Positions 20,483-29,336 of a DNA stretch of 64,000 nucleotides are shown piece after piece. The notes beneath the pieces were generated by a model. That model worked only from the letters and a program-made list of their open reading frames with translations, was not told the origin of the DNA and did not search any database. The first letter of the stretch is position 1. Every line of letters begins with the position of its first letter. Origin of the DNA: Catenovulum agarivorans DS-2 (lineage in GTDB: Bacteria; Pseudomonadota; Gammaproteobacteria; Enterobacterales; Alteromonadaceae). The stretch lies in contig NZ_ARZY01000006.1 in the NCBI RefSeq assembly GCF_000568405.1, positions 93,601 through 157,600 of the forward strand. The letters are read 5' to 3'. The translations under genes and the position numbers were made by a program.

Positions 20483-21214
20483 TTATCCCATATCACCTAG
20501 GGTACATTGCAGCATACTGATTGCAGCTAAGCCGGCGGTTTCAGTTCTAAGTACCCTAGGTCCCATCAAAATGTCGGTAAAACCATGCTCGCGCGCTAAC
20601 TCTATCTCTTCGTCACTTAATCCACCCTCAGGGCCTATAAGCAACTGAATATTGGTTTCGCTGTGGTTGAGCTGGCGAATACCAATCGGCGCTTGTGGAT
20701 GTAAATTTAGCCTTAGGCCAGAAAAGGTGCTTGCTAATGCAGGTTTGATGTCTTGAATCTCTTTAACTTTTGGTACCACAGCACGACCACATTGCTCGCA
20801 GGCGGAATAAACAATTTTTTGCCATTGCTCTATTTTTTTAGCAAACCGTTCAGCGTTGAGTTTTACCCCGCAACGTTCGCTAATAATAGGTGTAATGCTA
20901 CTAACACCAAGTTCGACCGCCTTTTGAATAGTTAGATCCATCTTATCTCCACGCGAGATCACTTGTAGAAGCTCGATTTTTAGCGGTGATTCAGTTAGGT
21001 TTTTCTCAGCTGAATGGATATCAACAGTGACACGTTTACGAGTACTTTCACTGATCACGGCGGAATAATCATAACCATCGCCATTAAACAACACCAGAGG
21101 GTGGCCAGGCTGTTGACGCAAAACTCTACCAACATGGTTAGCTGCATCATCAGATAGCTGGACAGTTTCACCAATTTTAAGACTGGTTGGATGATATATT
21201 CGGCTAATTCTCAT
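20483..21214 (-). CDS. rsmE: RsmE, 16S rRNA m3U1498 methyltransferase
   Basis: A 243-residue SPOUT methyltransferase that methylates U1498 of 16S rRNA. The N-terminal PUA-like domain begins MRISRIYHPTSL. The SPOUT knot motifs LLIGPEGGLSDEEIELA and GPRVLRTETAGLAAISML bind S-adenosylmethionine. The ATG at 21214 is preferred over one 16 codons upstream because family members begin MRIxRIYHP; the longer version would add unrelated residues. It converges with the preceding gene, with 8 bases between stops. Confidence 0.95.
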   Translation of the reverse strand: MRISRIYHPTSLKIGETVQLSDDAANHVGRVLRQQPGHPLVLFNGDGYDYSAVISESTRKRVTVDIHSAEKNLTESPLKIELLQVISRGDKMDLTIQKAVELGVSSITPIISERCGVKLNAERFAKKIEQWQKIVYSACEQCGRAVVPKVKEIQDIKPALASTFSGLRLNLHPQAPIGIRQLNHSETNIQLLIGPEGGLSDEEIELAREHGFTDILMGPRVLRTETAGLAAISMLQCTLGDMG

Positions 21215-21260
21215 AGGGATTCGTTGTTTGTAGTGGTGTTCAGATGGGGGAGTATAATAC

Positions 21261-21298
21261 AAAAAAGCCGAAACATAGTTATTAACTCTGTTTCGGCT
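21261..21298 (-). terminator. Rho-independent terminator of mdh
   Basis: Read on the reverse strand, AGCCGAAACA and its complement pair as a 10-bp stem around a 13-base loop, followed by six T. It lies just after the mdh stop and before rsmE, so mdh is probably monocistronic. Confidence 0.88.
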
Positions 21299-21324
21299 AG
21301 ATAGGGTATATATTGGAAAGCTGA

Positions 21325-22263
21325 TTATTCAGCTTGGCCGAATTCTACGCCTTTTTCAATGTCACCTTGTAATGTTGGTAACATGTCATCTAATGCTTTT
21401 TGTTCAAAAGCACTGATTGAACCATAGTCTAAAATAGCTTCAACGCCGTCTTTACCTAGTTTAACTGGTTGAGCGAAGAAAGGTGCATTGTCACCACTAC
21501 CTTGAACGTATGCACATTCAATCACATCTTCGCCTTGTAAACCTTTAATTAAAGATAAACCAAAACGTGCCGCTGCTTGACCCATAGACAAGGTTGCAGA
21601 GCCACCGCCAGCTTTAGCTTCAACAACTTCAGTACCAGCGTTTTGGATACGTGTTGTTAAGCTTGCGATTTCTTCATCAGTGAAAGAAACACCTTCAACT
21701 TGAGACAATAAAGGTAAAATAGTTACACCTGAGTGGCCACCAATTACGTCAACTTTAATATCTTGAGTTGATTTACCTTTTGCTTCTGCGATGAAAGTTT
21801 CAGCGCGGATAACGTCAAGAGTTGTTACACCGAATAAACGTTTAGGGTCGTAAACACCTGCTTTTTTCAAAACTTCTGCTGCAATTGGTACAGTTGTGTT
21901 TACAGGGTTAGTGATAATGCCTAATAATGCTTTAGGGCATACATCCGCAACTTTTTGAGCTAACGATTTAATAATACCAGCGTTGATGTTGAATAAGTCA
22001 GCACGGTCCATACCAGGCTTACGTGCAACACCTGCCGAAATCAATACAACATCAGCACCTTCTAATGCTGGTGTGCAATCTTCGCCTGCAAAACCAGTTA
22101 CCTCAACATCAGTTGGGATGTGGCTTAAATCTTTTGCAACACCCGGAGTTACAGGGGCAATATCATACAAACTTAATGCAGAGCCTGCAGGTAAGTTTAA
22201 CTTTAACAATAGACCTAATGCTTGGCCGATACCACCAGCCGCACCAATAACTGCAACTTTCAT
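21325..22263 (-). CDS. mdh: Mdh, NAD-dependent malate dehydrogenase
   Basis: A 312-residue TCA-cycle enzyme interconverting malate and oxaloacetate. The Rossmann motif [18 protein letters not shown] is at the N-terminus. Substrate-binding [13 protein letters not shown], the NPVNTTVPI loop, and the catalytic His in [17 protein letters not shown] are visible. The second ATG (22263) is chosen because GGAGAAC lies just upstream and the protein then equals the 312-residue family length; an ATG four codons earlier overlaps that ribosome site. Confidence 0.97.
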   Translation of the reverse strand: MKVAVIGAAGGIGQALGLLLKLNLPAGSALSLYDIAPVTPGVAKDLSHIPTDVEVTGFAGEDCTPALEGADVVLISAGVARKPGMDRADLFNINAGIIKSLAQKVADVCPKALLGIITNPVNTTVPIAAEVLKKAGVYDPKRLFGVTTLDVIRAETFIAEAKGKSTQDIKVDVIGGHSGVTILPLLSQVEGVSFTDEEIASLTTRIQNAGTEVVEAKAGGGSATLSMGQAAARFGLSLIKGLQGEDVIECAYVQGSGDNAPFFAQPVKLGKDGVEAILDYGSISAFEQKALDDMLPTLQGDIEKGVEFGQAE

Positions 22264-22403
22264 TTTGTTCTCCATTTATTTTGGGGACGTGTAAAAATTT
22301 GCTAACAAAGATAAAAGATTGATAGGCAAATGACAATTACTCGTAGGCATTAAATCTATCAATCCGTTGTATAGTGACTATAGCAGCTATTAACCGAATC
22401 GAG

Positions 22404-22949
22404 TTACTGTTTGTTTTGATTTAGATAAGCGGTTAAATCGCCAACTTCAAGCATAGGTGCTGCATCTAAATGTTGTGCGTCCATCATTTGTACGACACGC
22501 TGTAATGAAGACAGTATCATTAACTGTTCCCATTCTTTTAAGTCTTTAAATTGACGAACAAAATGCTCTTGTAAAGGCAGCGGAGCTTCGCTTAATAATT
22601 CTTGGCCTGCATCTGTTAAGTAGGCATGTACTTTGCGTTTATCTTGGTTTGAACGCACTCGATAAACTAGCTCGCGTTTTTCGAGCCTATCCAAAATACT
22701 TGTAACTGTTGCTTGCGAAAGACTTACTTCGTTGGCAATTTCACCTATGGTTACTTCACCTTTTTCTTGCACTGCTCGCAATAACAACAGCTGTGGTGCG
22801 GTAATACCAGAAGTTTTTACCAATTGTTTTGAGTGCAAATCAGTTGCACGGATAAGTCGACGCAATGTGACCAATACTTCTTCAATGGGTTCTACTTGAG
22901 CCAAAATGTCTTCCACTCGTGATTGTAAATTATTCTGCATTATAAACAT
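22404..22949 (-). CDS. MarR-family transcriptional regulator (candidate ectoine regulator)
   Basis: A 181-residue winged-helix regulator. The DNA-binding part includes VTIGEIANEVSLSQATVTSILDRLEKRELV (helix-turn-helix) and the wing YRVRSNQDKRKVHAYLT, typical of MarR. It follows the cheW-like gene with 10 bases between them and is divergent from ectA. MarR proteins (EctR in methylotrophs, CosR in Vibrio) control ectoine genes, so this is a reasonable ect regulator. The link is inferred from position and the palindrome at 23454-23475. The start may be 22949 or 22940; neither has a strong ribosome site. Confidence 0.87.
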   Translation of the reverse strand: MFIMQNNLQSRVEDILAQVEPIEEVLVTLRRLIRATDLHSKQLVKTSGITAPQLLLLRAVQEKGEVTIGEIANEVSLSQATVTSILDRLEKRELVYRVRSNQDKRKVHAYLTDAGQELLSEAPLPLQEHFVRQFKDLKEWEQLMILSSLQRVVQMMDAQHLDAAPMLEVGDLTAYLNQNKQ

Positions 22950-22959
22950 AAACTATAGC

Positions 22960-23388
22960 TTATTCGACTTCCGAAGATTGTTGGGCGGCAAGATCTGCAA
23001 AGTCGACTACTACGGTTAAGTCGTTTGCATCGTTAATTGTGCCTATTACCCAGGTTGTGTTGGGAGATGTGGTGTCTACACCTGTGTCAATTTCAGCTGG
23101 ATCAAATTCAACAATTCGATCCACTTTGTCGACGGTTAAGCCAATTCTTTCCTGACGGTCGTTCTCTATGATTAAAATATTATTTTGTTGTGTAATATTT
23201 TTATCACAAAGTAATTTTTCACCACTAATGATCGTAATTATTTCACCTCTAATATTGAGTATGCCTTCTGCATATTCATTCGAGCCTGGAAAGGGGTTGC
23301 ACGCTGAGTAGGGTATAACCTCCTTTATTTGTTGGATGTTACAGCAGTATCTCGTATCGTTTATTAGAAATGCTACCCATTTATTCAA
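22960..23388 (-). CDS. single-domain CheW-like protein
   Basis: A 142-residue protein that is almost entirely a CheW domain: WVAFLINDTRYCCNIQQIKEV at the start, a central GILNIRGEIITII and a late GLTVDKVDRIVEF. CheW proteins couple chemoreceptors to CheA kinases, but no receptor, CheA or CheY gene is nearby. It heads a two-gene operon with the MarR regulator and is divergent from the ectoine operon. The start is TTG, fixed by a perfect GGAGG six bases upstream. Its partner and role here are unknown. Confidence 0.85.
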   Translation of the reverse strand: MNKWVAFLINDTRYCCNIQQIKEVIPYSACNPFPGSNEYAEGILNIRGEIITIISGEKLLCDKNITQQNNILIIENDRQERIGLTVDKVDRIVEFDPAEIDTGVDTTSPNTTWVIGTINDANDLTVVVDFADLAAQQSSEVE

Positions 23389-23453
23389 CTGAAACCTCCA
23401 AATGAAAAATTAACGCTGGATTTATTAATAATGTTTAGTGTACTATATAAAAC

Positions 23454-23475
23454 AATATTTAGACATCTAAATATT
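23454..23475. promoter_or_regulatory. 22-bp palindrome in the cheW/marR-ectA divergent region; candidate MarR operator
   Basis: AATATTTAGA and TCTAAATATT form a perfect 10-bp inverted repeat around CA. Size and symmetry suit a dimeric MarR regulator. It lies 66 bases from the cheW-like start and 37 bases from the ectA start, so it could control both directions. Promoter hexamers nearby are too AT-rich to assign. Binding is inferred. Confidence 0.6.
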
Positions 23476-23511
23476 TTTATTGAAAATAAATTGAGATATT
23501 AATTGTTCGAT

Positions 23512-24070
23512 ATGAGTCGAAATCAAAATGAAAAAGGACAACTAAGCTTTCGTTGTCCAACAGCCGAAGATGGCTATGAAGTAAATCAACTAATTGCGGC
23601 TTGCCCGCCCTTGCCCGCCATTAGACACAAATTCTGTATATTGCAATTTATTGCAATGTGCTCACTTTTCTGAAACTTGTGTGATAGCTGAGCTTGAAGG
23701 TGAGGTTGTTGGTTGGGTATCTGCCTATATCAACCCGCAGCAAGTAAACACGATTTTTATTTGGCAAATGGCTGTATCTGAAAAAGCCAGAGGCCAATCT
23801 TTAGCATTCAAAATGTTAAATCATTTATTGTCTCGAGCTGTTTGTAGTGAGGTAACTCACCTTGAGACAACAATTACTAAAGACAATCAAGCTTCACGCT
23901 CTGTTTTTCGTAAATTGGCTAGTCAGTTAAATACCGCTTGCGCTGAGTCGAGTTATTTCGTGCGTGACATTCATTTTGGCGGTAAACATGCCGACGAGTA
24001 TTTATTTAAGATCGGTCCAATTTCTACCAATGCTAAACGCATGATCAAAATTAAAGAGGAAACCTTATGA
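23512..24070 (+). pseudogene. ectA: ectA, diaminobutyrate acetyltransferase, frameshifted by a 10-bp duplication
   Basis: EctA acetylates L-2,4-diaminobutyrate, the second step of ectoine synthesis. From ATG 23512 the frame encodes SFRCPTAEDGYEVNQLIAACPPL and then shifts, ending at a TGA (23671-23673) after 53 residues. The rest of the GNAT enzyme (DTNSVYCNLLQCAHF onward, with the acetyl-CoA loop SEKARGQSLAFKML) continues in the next frame to the stop at 24070. The cause is a perfect tandem repeat of CTTGCCCGCC at 23600-23609 and 23610-23619. Removing one copy restores a protein of about 175 residues. A TTG in the second frame at 23594 would lose the N-terminal strand and helix. It may be a sequencing error, a real null or a reversible variant. 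Confidence 0.9.
23600..23619 (+). repeat. 10-bp perfect tandem duplication inside ectA
   Basis: Two adjacent copies of CTTGCCCGCC. The second copy is not compatible with the conserved EctA reading AACPPLDTNS; a single copy gives it exactly. The repeat is GC-rich compared with the surrounding AT-rich gene. Confidence 0.97.
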
Positions 24071-25338
24071 GTATCTTTAAACAGATGGAATCTAACGTAC
24101 AGTGTTATGCTAACTCTTTCCCGGTTACTTTTAACCGAGCAAAAGGCGCGTATTTATATGACAACGAAGGCAATGCTTACTTAGACTTTCTTGCTGGTGC
24201 TGGCTCATTAAACTACGGTCATAATCAGGATGAATTAAAGCAAGCGTTAGTCGACTATATTATGCAAGACGGTGTTGCGCATGGTTTAGATATGCACACA
24301 GATGCAAAAGCAGCATTTATGCAAACTTTGCAAGACGTAATTTTGAAGCCGCGTGGCTTAGACTATAAAGTTCAATTTACTGGCCCAACTGGTGCAAATG
24401 CTGTAGAAGCCGCACTTAAGTTAGCACGTAAAGTAACTGGCCGTACTAATGTGATTAGTTTTACCAATGGTTTCCATGGGGTTACACTTGGTGCTGTTAG
24501 TGCAACTGGTAACCAACATCACCGAGGTGGTGCGTCTATTCCATTATCGGGTGTGACTCGTATGCCATACTGTGGTTATTACGGTTATAACGCTGACACC
24601 TTGAAAATGCTCGACAAACAATTGTCAGACCCTTCAAGTGGTATTGATGCGCCGGCAGCTTTTATTGTTGAAACAGTACAAGGCGAAGGTGGCTTAAACG
24701 TAGCAACTCCTGAGTGGTTGTTAGGTCTACAGAATTTAGCTAAGAAACACGGCGCACTATTGATTGTTGATGACATTCAAGCCGGTTGTGGCCGTACGGG
24801 TAAATTCTTCAGTTTTGAAGAAGCAGGTTTAAAACCAGATATTGTGACTTTGTCTAAGTCGTTAAGTGGTTTTGGTTTGCCATTGGCAATCGTTTTATTC
24901 AAACCAGAATTAGATGAGTGGGCACCAGGTGAGCATAATGGTACCTTCCGTGGTAATAACCATGCTTTTATTACTGCTAAAACTGCATTAGAAACGTATT
25001 GGGCAGACCAAGAATTTGAAAAAGAAATTCAGCAAAAAGCTGAATTAGTCCACAGCTATTTCCAATCAGTTGTCGATGAATTGGGTGTAACCCATGCTCG
25101 TTTAAAAGGCCGCGGTTTAATGCAAGGCATTGAATTTAGAACTGGTGATATTGCCGATAGCATTACCTCTCGTGCATTTGAGAAAGGTCTGATTATTGAA
25201 ACTGCTGGTAATCAAGGCCAAGTGGTTAAGTGTTTCTGTCCATTAACTATTGAAACGCAAGACCTAGAAAAAGGCTTAAAAATTGTTGTTGAAGCAATTG
25301 CTGAAGAGTTTAATACTAGCTTGAAAATGGCTAGCTAG
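24067..25338 (+). CDS. ectB: EctB, diaminobutyrate--2-oxoglutarate transaminase
   Basis: A 423-residue class III PLP aminotransferase converting L-aspartate semialdehyde to L-2,4-diaminobutyrate, the first dedicated ectoine step. The PLP region is [15 protein letters not shown] and the Schiff-base lysine is in [16 protein letters not shown]. The length matches the EctB family (about 420). The ATG overlaps the ectA stop (ATGA) with GAGGA upstream, so normal translation is coupled to ectA. The early ectA stop leaves about 400 untranslated bases before ectB, which could lower its expression. Confidence 0.96.
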   Translation: MSIFKQMESNVQCYANSFPVTFNRAKGAYLYDNEGNAYLDFLAGAGSLNYGHNQDELKQALVDYIMQDGVAHGLDMHTDAKAAFMQTLQDVILKPRGLDYKVQFTGPTGANAVEAALKLARKVTGRTNVISFTNGFHGVTLGAVSATGNQHHRGGASIPLSGVTRMPYCGYYGYNADTLKMLDKQLSDPSSGIDAPAAFIVETVQGEGGLNVATPEWLLGLQNLAKKHGALLIVDDIQAGCGRTGKFFSFEEAGLKPDIVTLSKSLSGFGLPLAIVLFKPELDEWAPGEHNGTFRGNNHAFITAKTALETYWADQEFEKEIQQKAELVHSYFQSVVDELGVTHARLKGRGLMQGIEFRTGDIADSITSRAFEKGLIIETAGNQGQVVKCFCPLTIETQDLEKGLKIVVEAIAEEFNTSLKMAS

Positions 25339-25359
25339 GCTAAGGTTTAGGAGTTAAAA

Positions 25360-25758
25360 ATGATAGTTAGAGATTTAGCTAAAGCTGAACAGTCTGAGCG
25401 TAAAATTGTAAGCGAAGGATGGGACAGTACACGTTTAATTTTGAAAGATGACAATATGGGATTCTCATTCCATATTACGACCATCTTCAAAGATGCTGAG
25501 TTGCATTTACACTACCAAAATCACCTGGAATCAGTGTATTGTGTCTCAGGTACGGGTTCGGTTGAAGATTTAGCAACTGGCGAAGTTCATCAAATTAAGC
25601 CTGGTGTGATTTATATCTTAGATAAACATGACAAGCATATACTCAGAGCCACTACTGAAATGAAAATGGCTTGTGTGTTTAATCCACCATTAAACGGCAA
25701 AGAAGTACATGATGAAACGGGCGCTTACCCGTTAGAAGCAGAAACAGTAAGCGATTAA
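25360..25758 (+). CDS. ectC: EctC, ectoine synthase
   Basis: A 132-residue cupin that cyclises N-gamma-acetyl-diaminobutyrate to ectoine. It begins [16 protein letters not shown], contains [19 protein letters not shown] and the cupin residues [21 protein letters not shown] and [13 protein letters not shown]. The length equals the family norm (about 130). AGGAG lies 8 bases upstream of the ATG. No ectD hydroxylase follows, so the expected product is ectoine and not 5-hydroxyectoine, at least from this locus. Confidence 0.97.
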   Translation: MIVRDLAKAEQSERKIVSEGWDSTRLILKDDNMGFSFHITTIFKDAELHLHYQNHLESVYCVSGTGSVEDLATGEVHQIKPGVIYILDKHDKHILRATTEMKMACVFNPPLNGKEVHDETGAYPLEAETVSD

Positions 25759-25773
25759 TTCCCCTGTCTAGAT

Positions 25774-25798
25774 AGCGACTGCCTTCAGAGCAGTCGCT
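25774..25798 (+). terminator. hairpin between ectC and ask
   Basis: AGCGACTGC and GCAGTCGCT pair perfectly over 9 bp around a 7-base loop, 15 bases after the ectC stop. No U-run follows, so it is more likely an mRNA-processing or stabilising stem, or a partial terminator setting ectABC above ask, than a full stop. Confidence 0.5.
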
Positions 25799-25844
25799 AC
25801 GTTATCCTTTCGACTAATTAAATAAATTTTATAGAGAACGAACA

Positions 25845-27272
25845 ATGCAGGTTTCGAACAACCATACTGTTGAAAAAATTGGCGGCACTTCGATGAGCCA
25901 ATATGAAGCGGTGCGTGACAATATTATTTTTAATCCAGCGCTGAAAAATCCTTATCAAAGAGTTTTTGTTGTATCAGCATATGCGGGTATCACCAACTTA
26001 TTGTTAGAGCATAAAAAAACCGCTGAGCCAGGTGTTTATGGCCGTTTTGCTCAAGCCGAGGAAGATCAAAGCTGGATAGAAGCTTTTGCTTTGGTTAGAC
26101 AAAAAATGTTGGATATCAACCAAGAACTGTTTGGTGATGGTCAATTAAAAAATAAAGCGGACAAATTTATTTTACGTCGTTTAGATGATGCTGAACGCGC
26201 TTTAGCAGATTTAAACAGCCTGTGTCAGCATGGCCATTTTGAGTTGGATGACCATTTAGCCAAAGTAAGAGAAATGTTGGCGAGTATCGGTGAAGCTCAT
26301 AGTGCATGGAATATGGCGCACTTATTACAAAAAGAAGGCGTGAATGCGGTATTTGTTGACCTAACGGGTTGGAATATCGATAAAGCTGTTGATATGGATG
26401 AGTTGATTAAAGATGCGTTCTTTTCGCTTGATTTACGTGAATGTTTGCCAATTGCTACGGGTTATTGCCATAGTGAAAAAGGTTTAATGGCAACCTTTGA
26501 TCGTGGTTACAGTGAAATGACCTTCAGCCGAATTGCAGTATTAACTCAGGCGAACGAAGCGATTATTCACAAAGAGTACCACTTAAGTAGTGCCGATCCT
26601 AAGTTAGTTGGTGAAGACAAAGTGGTTCCGATTGGTATGACTAACTATGATGTAGCAGACCAACTTGCGAACTTAGGGATGGAAGCTATTCACCCGCGTG
26701 CAGCTAAAGGGTTACGTCAATCAGAAATATCCTTACGGGTTAAAAATACCTTTGAACCTCAGCACAAAGGTACACTGATTACCTCAACTTACGTGAGTGA
26801 CAAACCTAAAGTGGAAATTGTTGCTGGTCGTCAGCAAGTTTATGCGTTTGAATTGTTTGATCAGGATATGATGGGGCAGGTTAATAAATTCGATGTTAAG
26901 ATTTTATCTATTATTAACGAGCTTAAAATCGAAATGGTCAGTAAAGATGTGACCGCCAATAGCATCACCCATTATTTAAGCTGTAACTTGAAAAAAGCTA
27001 AGCGTTTATTAGTGTTGCTTGAGAAATACTTCCCTGAAGCTGAAATCAACTTACGCAAAGTGTGCATCGTTTCAGCTATCGGTAGTGATATGCAAGAAGC
27101 GGGTATGTTGGCTAAAGCAGTTAAAGCAATCGCTGAACAGGGTATTAGTATTCAGGCGCTACACCAATCAATGCGACAAGTTGATATTCAATTTGTGTTA
27201 GACGAAAAGCACTTTGACCAAGCGGTCATTGCTCTGCATCAACACTTAGTTGAAACAGCGCCAGAGGTTTAA
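25845..27272 (+). CDS. ask: Ask_Ect, ectoine-pathway aspartate kinase
   Basis: A 475-residue aspartokinase supplying aspartyl phosphate for ectoine synthesis. The kinase signature is EKIGGTSMSQYEAVRDN at the N-terminus, with FVVSAYAGITNLLLEHK typical of the ectoine-linked class. C-terminal ACT-like segments are VNKFDVKILSIINELKIEM and AGMLAKAVKAIAEQGISIQ. Such isoenzymes are usually insensitive to lysine/threonine feedback, which keeps flux open under salt stress (family knowledge). It is separated from ectC by 86 bases that contain a hairpin. Confidence 0.93.
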   Translation: MQVSNNHTVEKIGGTSMSQYEAVRDNIIFNPALKNPYQRVFVVSAYAGITNLLLEHKKTAEPGVYGRFAQAEEDQSWIEAFALVRQKMLDINQELFGDGQLKNKADKFILRRLDDAERALADLNSLCQHGHFELDDHLAKVREMLASIGEAHSAWNMAHLLQKEGVNAVFVDLTGWNIDKAVDMDELIKDAFFSLDLRECLPIATGYCHSEKGLMATFDRGYSEMTFSRIAVLTQANEAIIHKEYHLSSADPKLVGEDKVVPIGMTNYDVADQLANLGMEAIHPRAAKGLRQSEISLRVKNTFEPQHKGTLITSTYVSDKPKVEIVAGRQQVYAFELFDQDMMGQVNKFDVKILSIINELKIEMVSKDVTANSITHYLSCNLKKAKRLLVLLEKYFPEAEINLRKVCIVSAIGSDMQEAGMLAKAVKAIAEQGISIQALHQSMRQVDIQFVLDEKHFDQAVIALHQHLVETAPEV

Positions 27273-27927
27273 TATTAAATACCGCACAACCCAAGTACGC
27301 GGACGCTCAAATAATTTTTGGGCGTTTGGCGTCAATATTTTTAAACCAAACCATCCTGACGTGCAAGCACTCGTGGAGGATGGTTTTGTCCCTCAACACT
27401 ACGCATCTAAAGTTTGGCAATCAAACTTCCTACTGATGAATATTCTTAAAGACGTGCCATTTAAACGCCAACTAAAAGTACTTGAAATAGGTGCTGGCTG
27501 GGGAGCGCTAAGCGTTTTTATGAATAAGCATTACAACGCAGAAGTGATAGCCAGTGATTTAGATGAAAACTTAAAACCTTATCAGCAATCTTTAGCCGGG
27601 CACAATGATACCGAAGTGGATAGTCAAACAATCGCCATTGAGGATATCAGTGAAGCGATTCTTGATGACACCGACTTAATTGTCGCGTCTGATATTTGCT
27701 ACAACAAAGACACTAAGCAAGCATTGCAACTGCTGGTTGAATCTGTGGCTTGTCGGAGTGATGTGGTAATGTTGCTGGCTGATATAGGCCGAAAAGCTTT
27801 TATGCAGTTGAGTGATGACAATAAAATTTTTCTAGATGTGGAGCTGCAAAATCACCGAATTGAGCAGCCTATAGAAATGGATGGTTACGTATTAAGTGTC
27901 AATTCGCTTGAGGGCGTATTATGTTAG
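27250..27927 (+). CDS. class I SAM-dependent methyltransferase, ectoine-operon associated
   Basis: A protein of up to 225 residues with a class I methyltransferase core: LKVLEIGAGWGALSVFMNK (motif I) and EVIASDLDENL (acidic motif II), then DLIVASDICYNKD. The overall plan resembles the Methyltransf_16/lysine-methyltransferase-like group; the substrate is unknown. The start is uncertain. TTG 27250 lies inside ask and has no ribosome site. ATT 27274 has AGAGG six bases upstream and begins exactly where the conserved-looking KYRTTQVRGRSNNFW starts. The 3' end overlaps the symporter start by 7 bases, so it is part of the ectoine transcript. Confidence 0.78.
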   Translation: MKQRQRFNIKYRTTQVRGRSNNFWAFGVNIFKPNHPDVQALVEDGFVPQHYASKVWQSNFLLMNILKDVPFKRQLKVLEIGAGWGALSVFMNKHYNAEVIASDLDENLKPYQQSLAGHNDTEVDSQTIAIEDISEAILDDTDLIVASDICYNKDTKQALQLLVESVACRSDVVMLLADIGRKAFMQLSDDNKIFLDVELQNHRIEQPIEMDGYVLSVNSLEGVLC

Positions 27928-29336
27928 TTAGTTTTATTGTTTTTTTAACTTGTTTTGCGCTTATTGGTTTAAGCTCAGCCAAGTTTTCCAGCAAAAGTAA
28001 AGATGATTATTATTTAGCCGGAAGAGGTGTTTCTGCCTGGTTAACAGGTTTATCTGCAGTTGCAACCAATAACAGTGGTTATATGTTTATTGGTGTTATT
28101 GGTTACACCTATTATGCCGGTTTGTCAGCGATTTGGTTGATGGTTGGCTGGATTGCTGGTGATTTAATTGCCTCTTTTTATATTCATCAAAAAGTTCAGC
28201 AGCACGCTAAAGCTACTGGGGCCGTGTCAGTTATGTCTCTGGTTAGTTTATGGCAAGGTGAGCATTTTCAACTATTGCGGCGTATTTTGTCGTGGACAGC
28301 GTTAATTCTAATGACAGCTTATGCCGCGGCACAGTTTATTGCAGGTAGTAAAGCTTTGCATGTGTTGCTTGATTGGCCAATCTGGATGGGGGCGATTTTA
28401 GTTGCGGTTATGGTCGCAGCATATTGTTTTGCAGGTGGTATAAGAGCATCGATTTGGACAGATGCTGCACAGTCTTTCGTCATGGTAGCAGCCATGAGTA
28501 TTTTGTTATTTGTTGCAGTGACGCATATTGGTGGCATAAGCCAAGTGGTTGACGAGTTGCAACAAGTTGATGGCTTTTTTGACCTCACACCAGATGGACT
28601 GATTTTTGATAATCAACTGGGTGTTGTTGCCTTTGCGATAGGTTGGATGTTTGCTGGTTTTTCTGTCGTTGGTCAACCACATATAATGGTTCGTTTTATT
28701 GCACTAGATACTAAACAAAACATACGCACTATGCGGATGTGGTACTACCTCTGGTTTAGTGTTTTTTACGCAATGGCTACTTGTGTTGGTTTGCTGAGCC
28801 GAATTTTATTGGATAACCAAGCGACATTTGATGCTGAATTAGCTTTACCTATGATGGCGGTCGAACTCCTTCCTGGATGGCTGGTTGGGTTGATCCTAGC
28901 GGGCATATTTGCCGCGACTTTATCCACCGCTGATTCACTTGTATTGAGCTGTTCAGCAGCATTTTCGCAAGACTGTTTAAATAAACCTGTCACCAATACT
29001 AAAGTAATTAAGCTCATTACCCTCTCAATTACATTGATCACCTTGTTAGTCGCTATGTTTGCTAAACAAAGTGTCTTTACTCTAGTTGTTTTTGCTTGGT
29101 CGGCACTTGGTTGTGCACTAGCGCCTATGTTGATCGGTTTAATTCTTGGTTGGCGAGTTAACCAAATGCAAGCATTAGCCGTTGTGTTTAGTTCTGTGGC
29201 CGTTGCACTAGCTTGGCGACAACTCGATTGGCATAATCAAGTATATGAAGGGTTAGCCGGTATTTTAGTGGGGTTAGCGGTATTTTATTTTTGTAAAGCG
29301 ACGGGTTCTCAAACAAAAGAGGCTGACTATGCGTAA
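27921..29336 (+). CDS. sodium/solute symporter (SSS family, PutP-like)
   Basis: A 471-residue transporter with about 12-13 membrane helices. Family features are DDYYLAGRGVSAWLTGLSAVATNNSGYMFIG after the first helix, GGIRASIWTDAAQ in the middle and LSTADSLVLSCSAAFSQD, which includes sodium-site serine/threonine residues. SSS proteins import proline, betaine, pantothenate or sugars with Na+. Its place behind ectABC-ask suggests compatible-solute or precursor uptake, but the substrate is inferred. It overlaps the methyltransferase and the next gene (8 bases). Confidence 0.87.
   Translation: MLVSFIVFLTCFALIGLSSAKFSSKSKDDYYLAGRGVSAWLTGLSAVATNNSGYMFIGVIGYTYYAGLSAIWLMVGWIAGDLIASFYIHQKVQQHAKATGAVSVMSLVSLWQGEHFQLLRRILSWTALILMTAYAAAQFIAGSKALHVLLDWPIWMGAILVAVMVAAYCFAGGIRASIWTDAAQSFVMVAAMSILLFVAVTHIGGISQVVDELQQVDGFFDLTPDGLIFDNQLGVVAFAIGWMFAGFSVVGQPHIMVRFIALDTKQNIRTMRMWYYLWFSVFYAMATCVGLLSRILLDNQATFDAELALPMMAVELLPGWLVGLILAGIFAATLSTADSLVLSCSAAFSQDCLNKPVTNTKVIKLITLSITLITLLVAMFAKQSVFTLVVFAWSALGCALAPMLIGLILGWRVNQMQALAVVFSSVAVALAWRQLDWHNQVYEGLAGILVGLAVFYFCKATGSQTKEADYA

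Noticed and set aside
22317..22364. 9-bp inverted repeat (GATTGATAG / CTATCAATC) upstream of mdh
   Set aside because: The arms are 30 bases apart with no matching known operator; it may be chance in AT-rich DNA. Noted but not listed as a site.
23594..24070. ectA as an intact gene starting at TTG 23594
   Set aside because: This start would give RLARPCPPLDTN, using the wrong frame of the duplicated repeat, and loses the conserved first strand and helix that are encoded upstream in the other frame from 23512.
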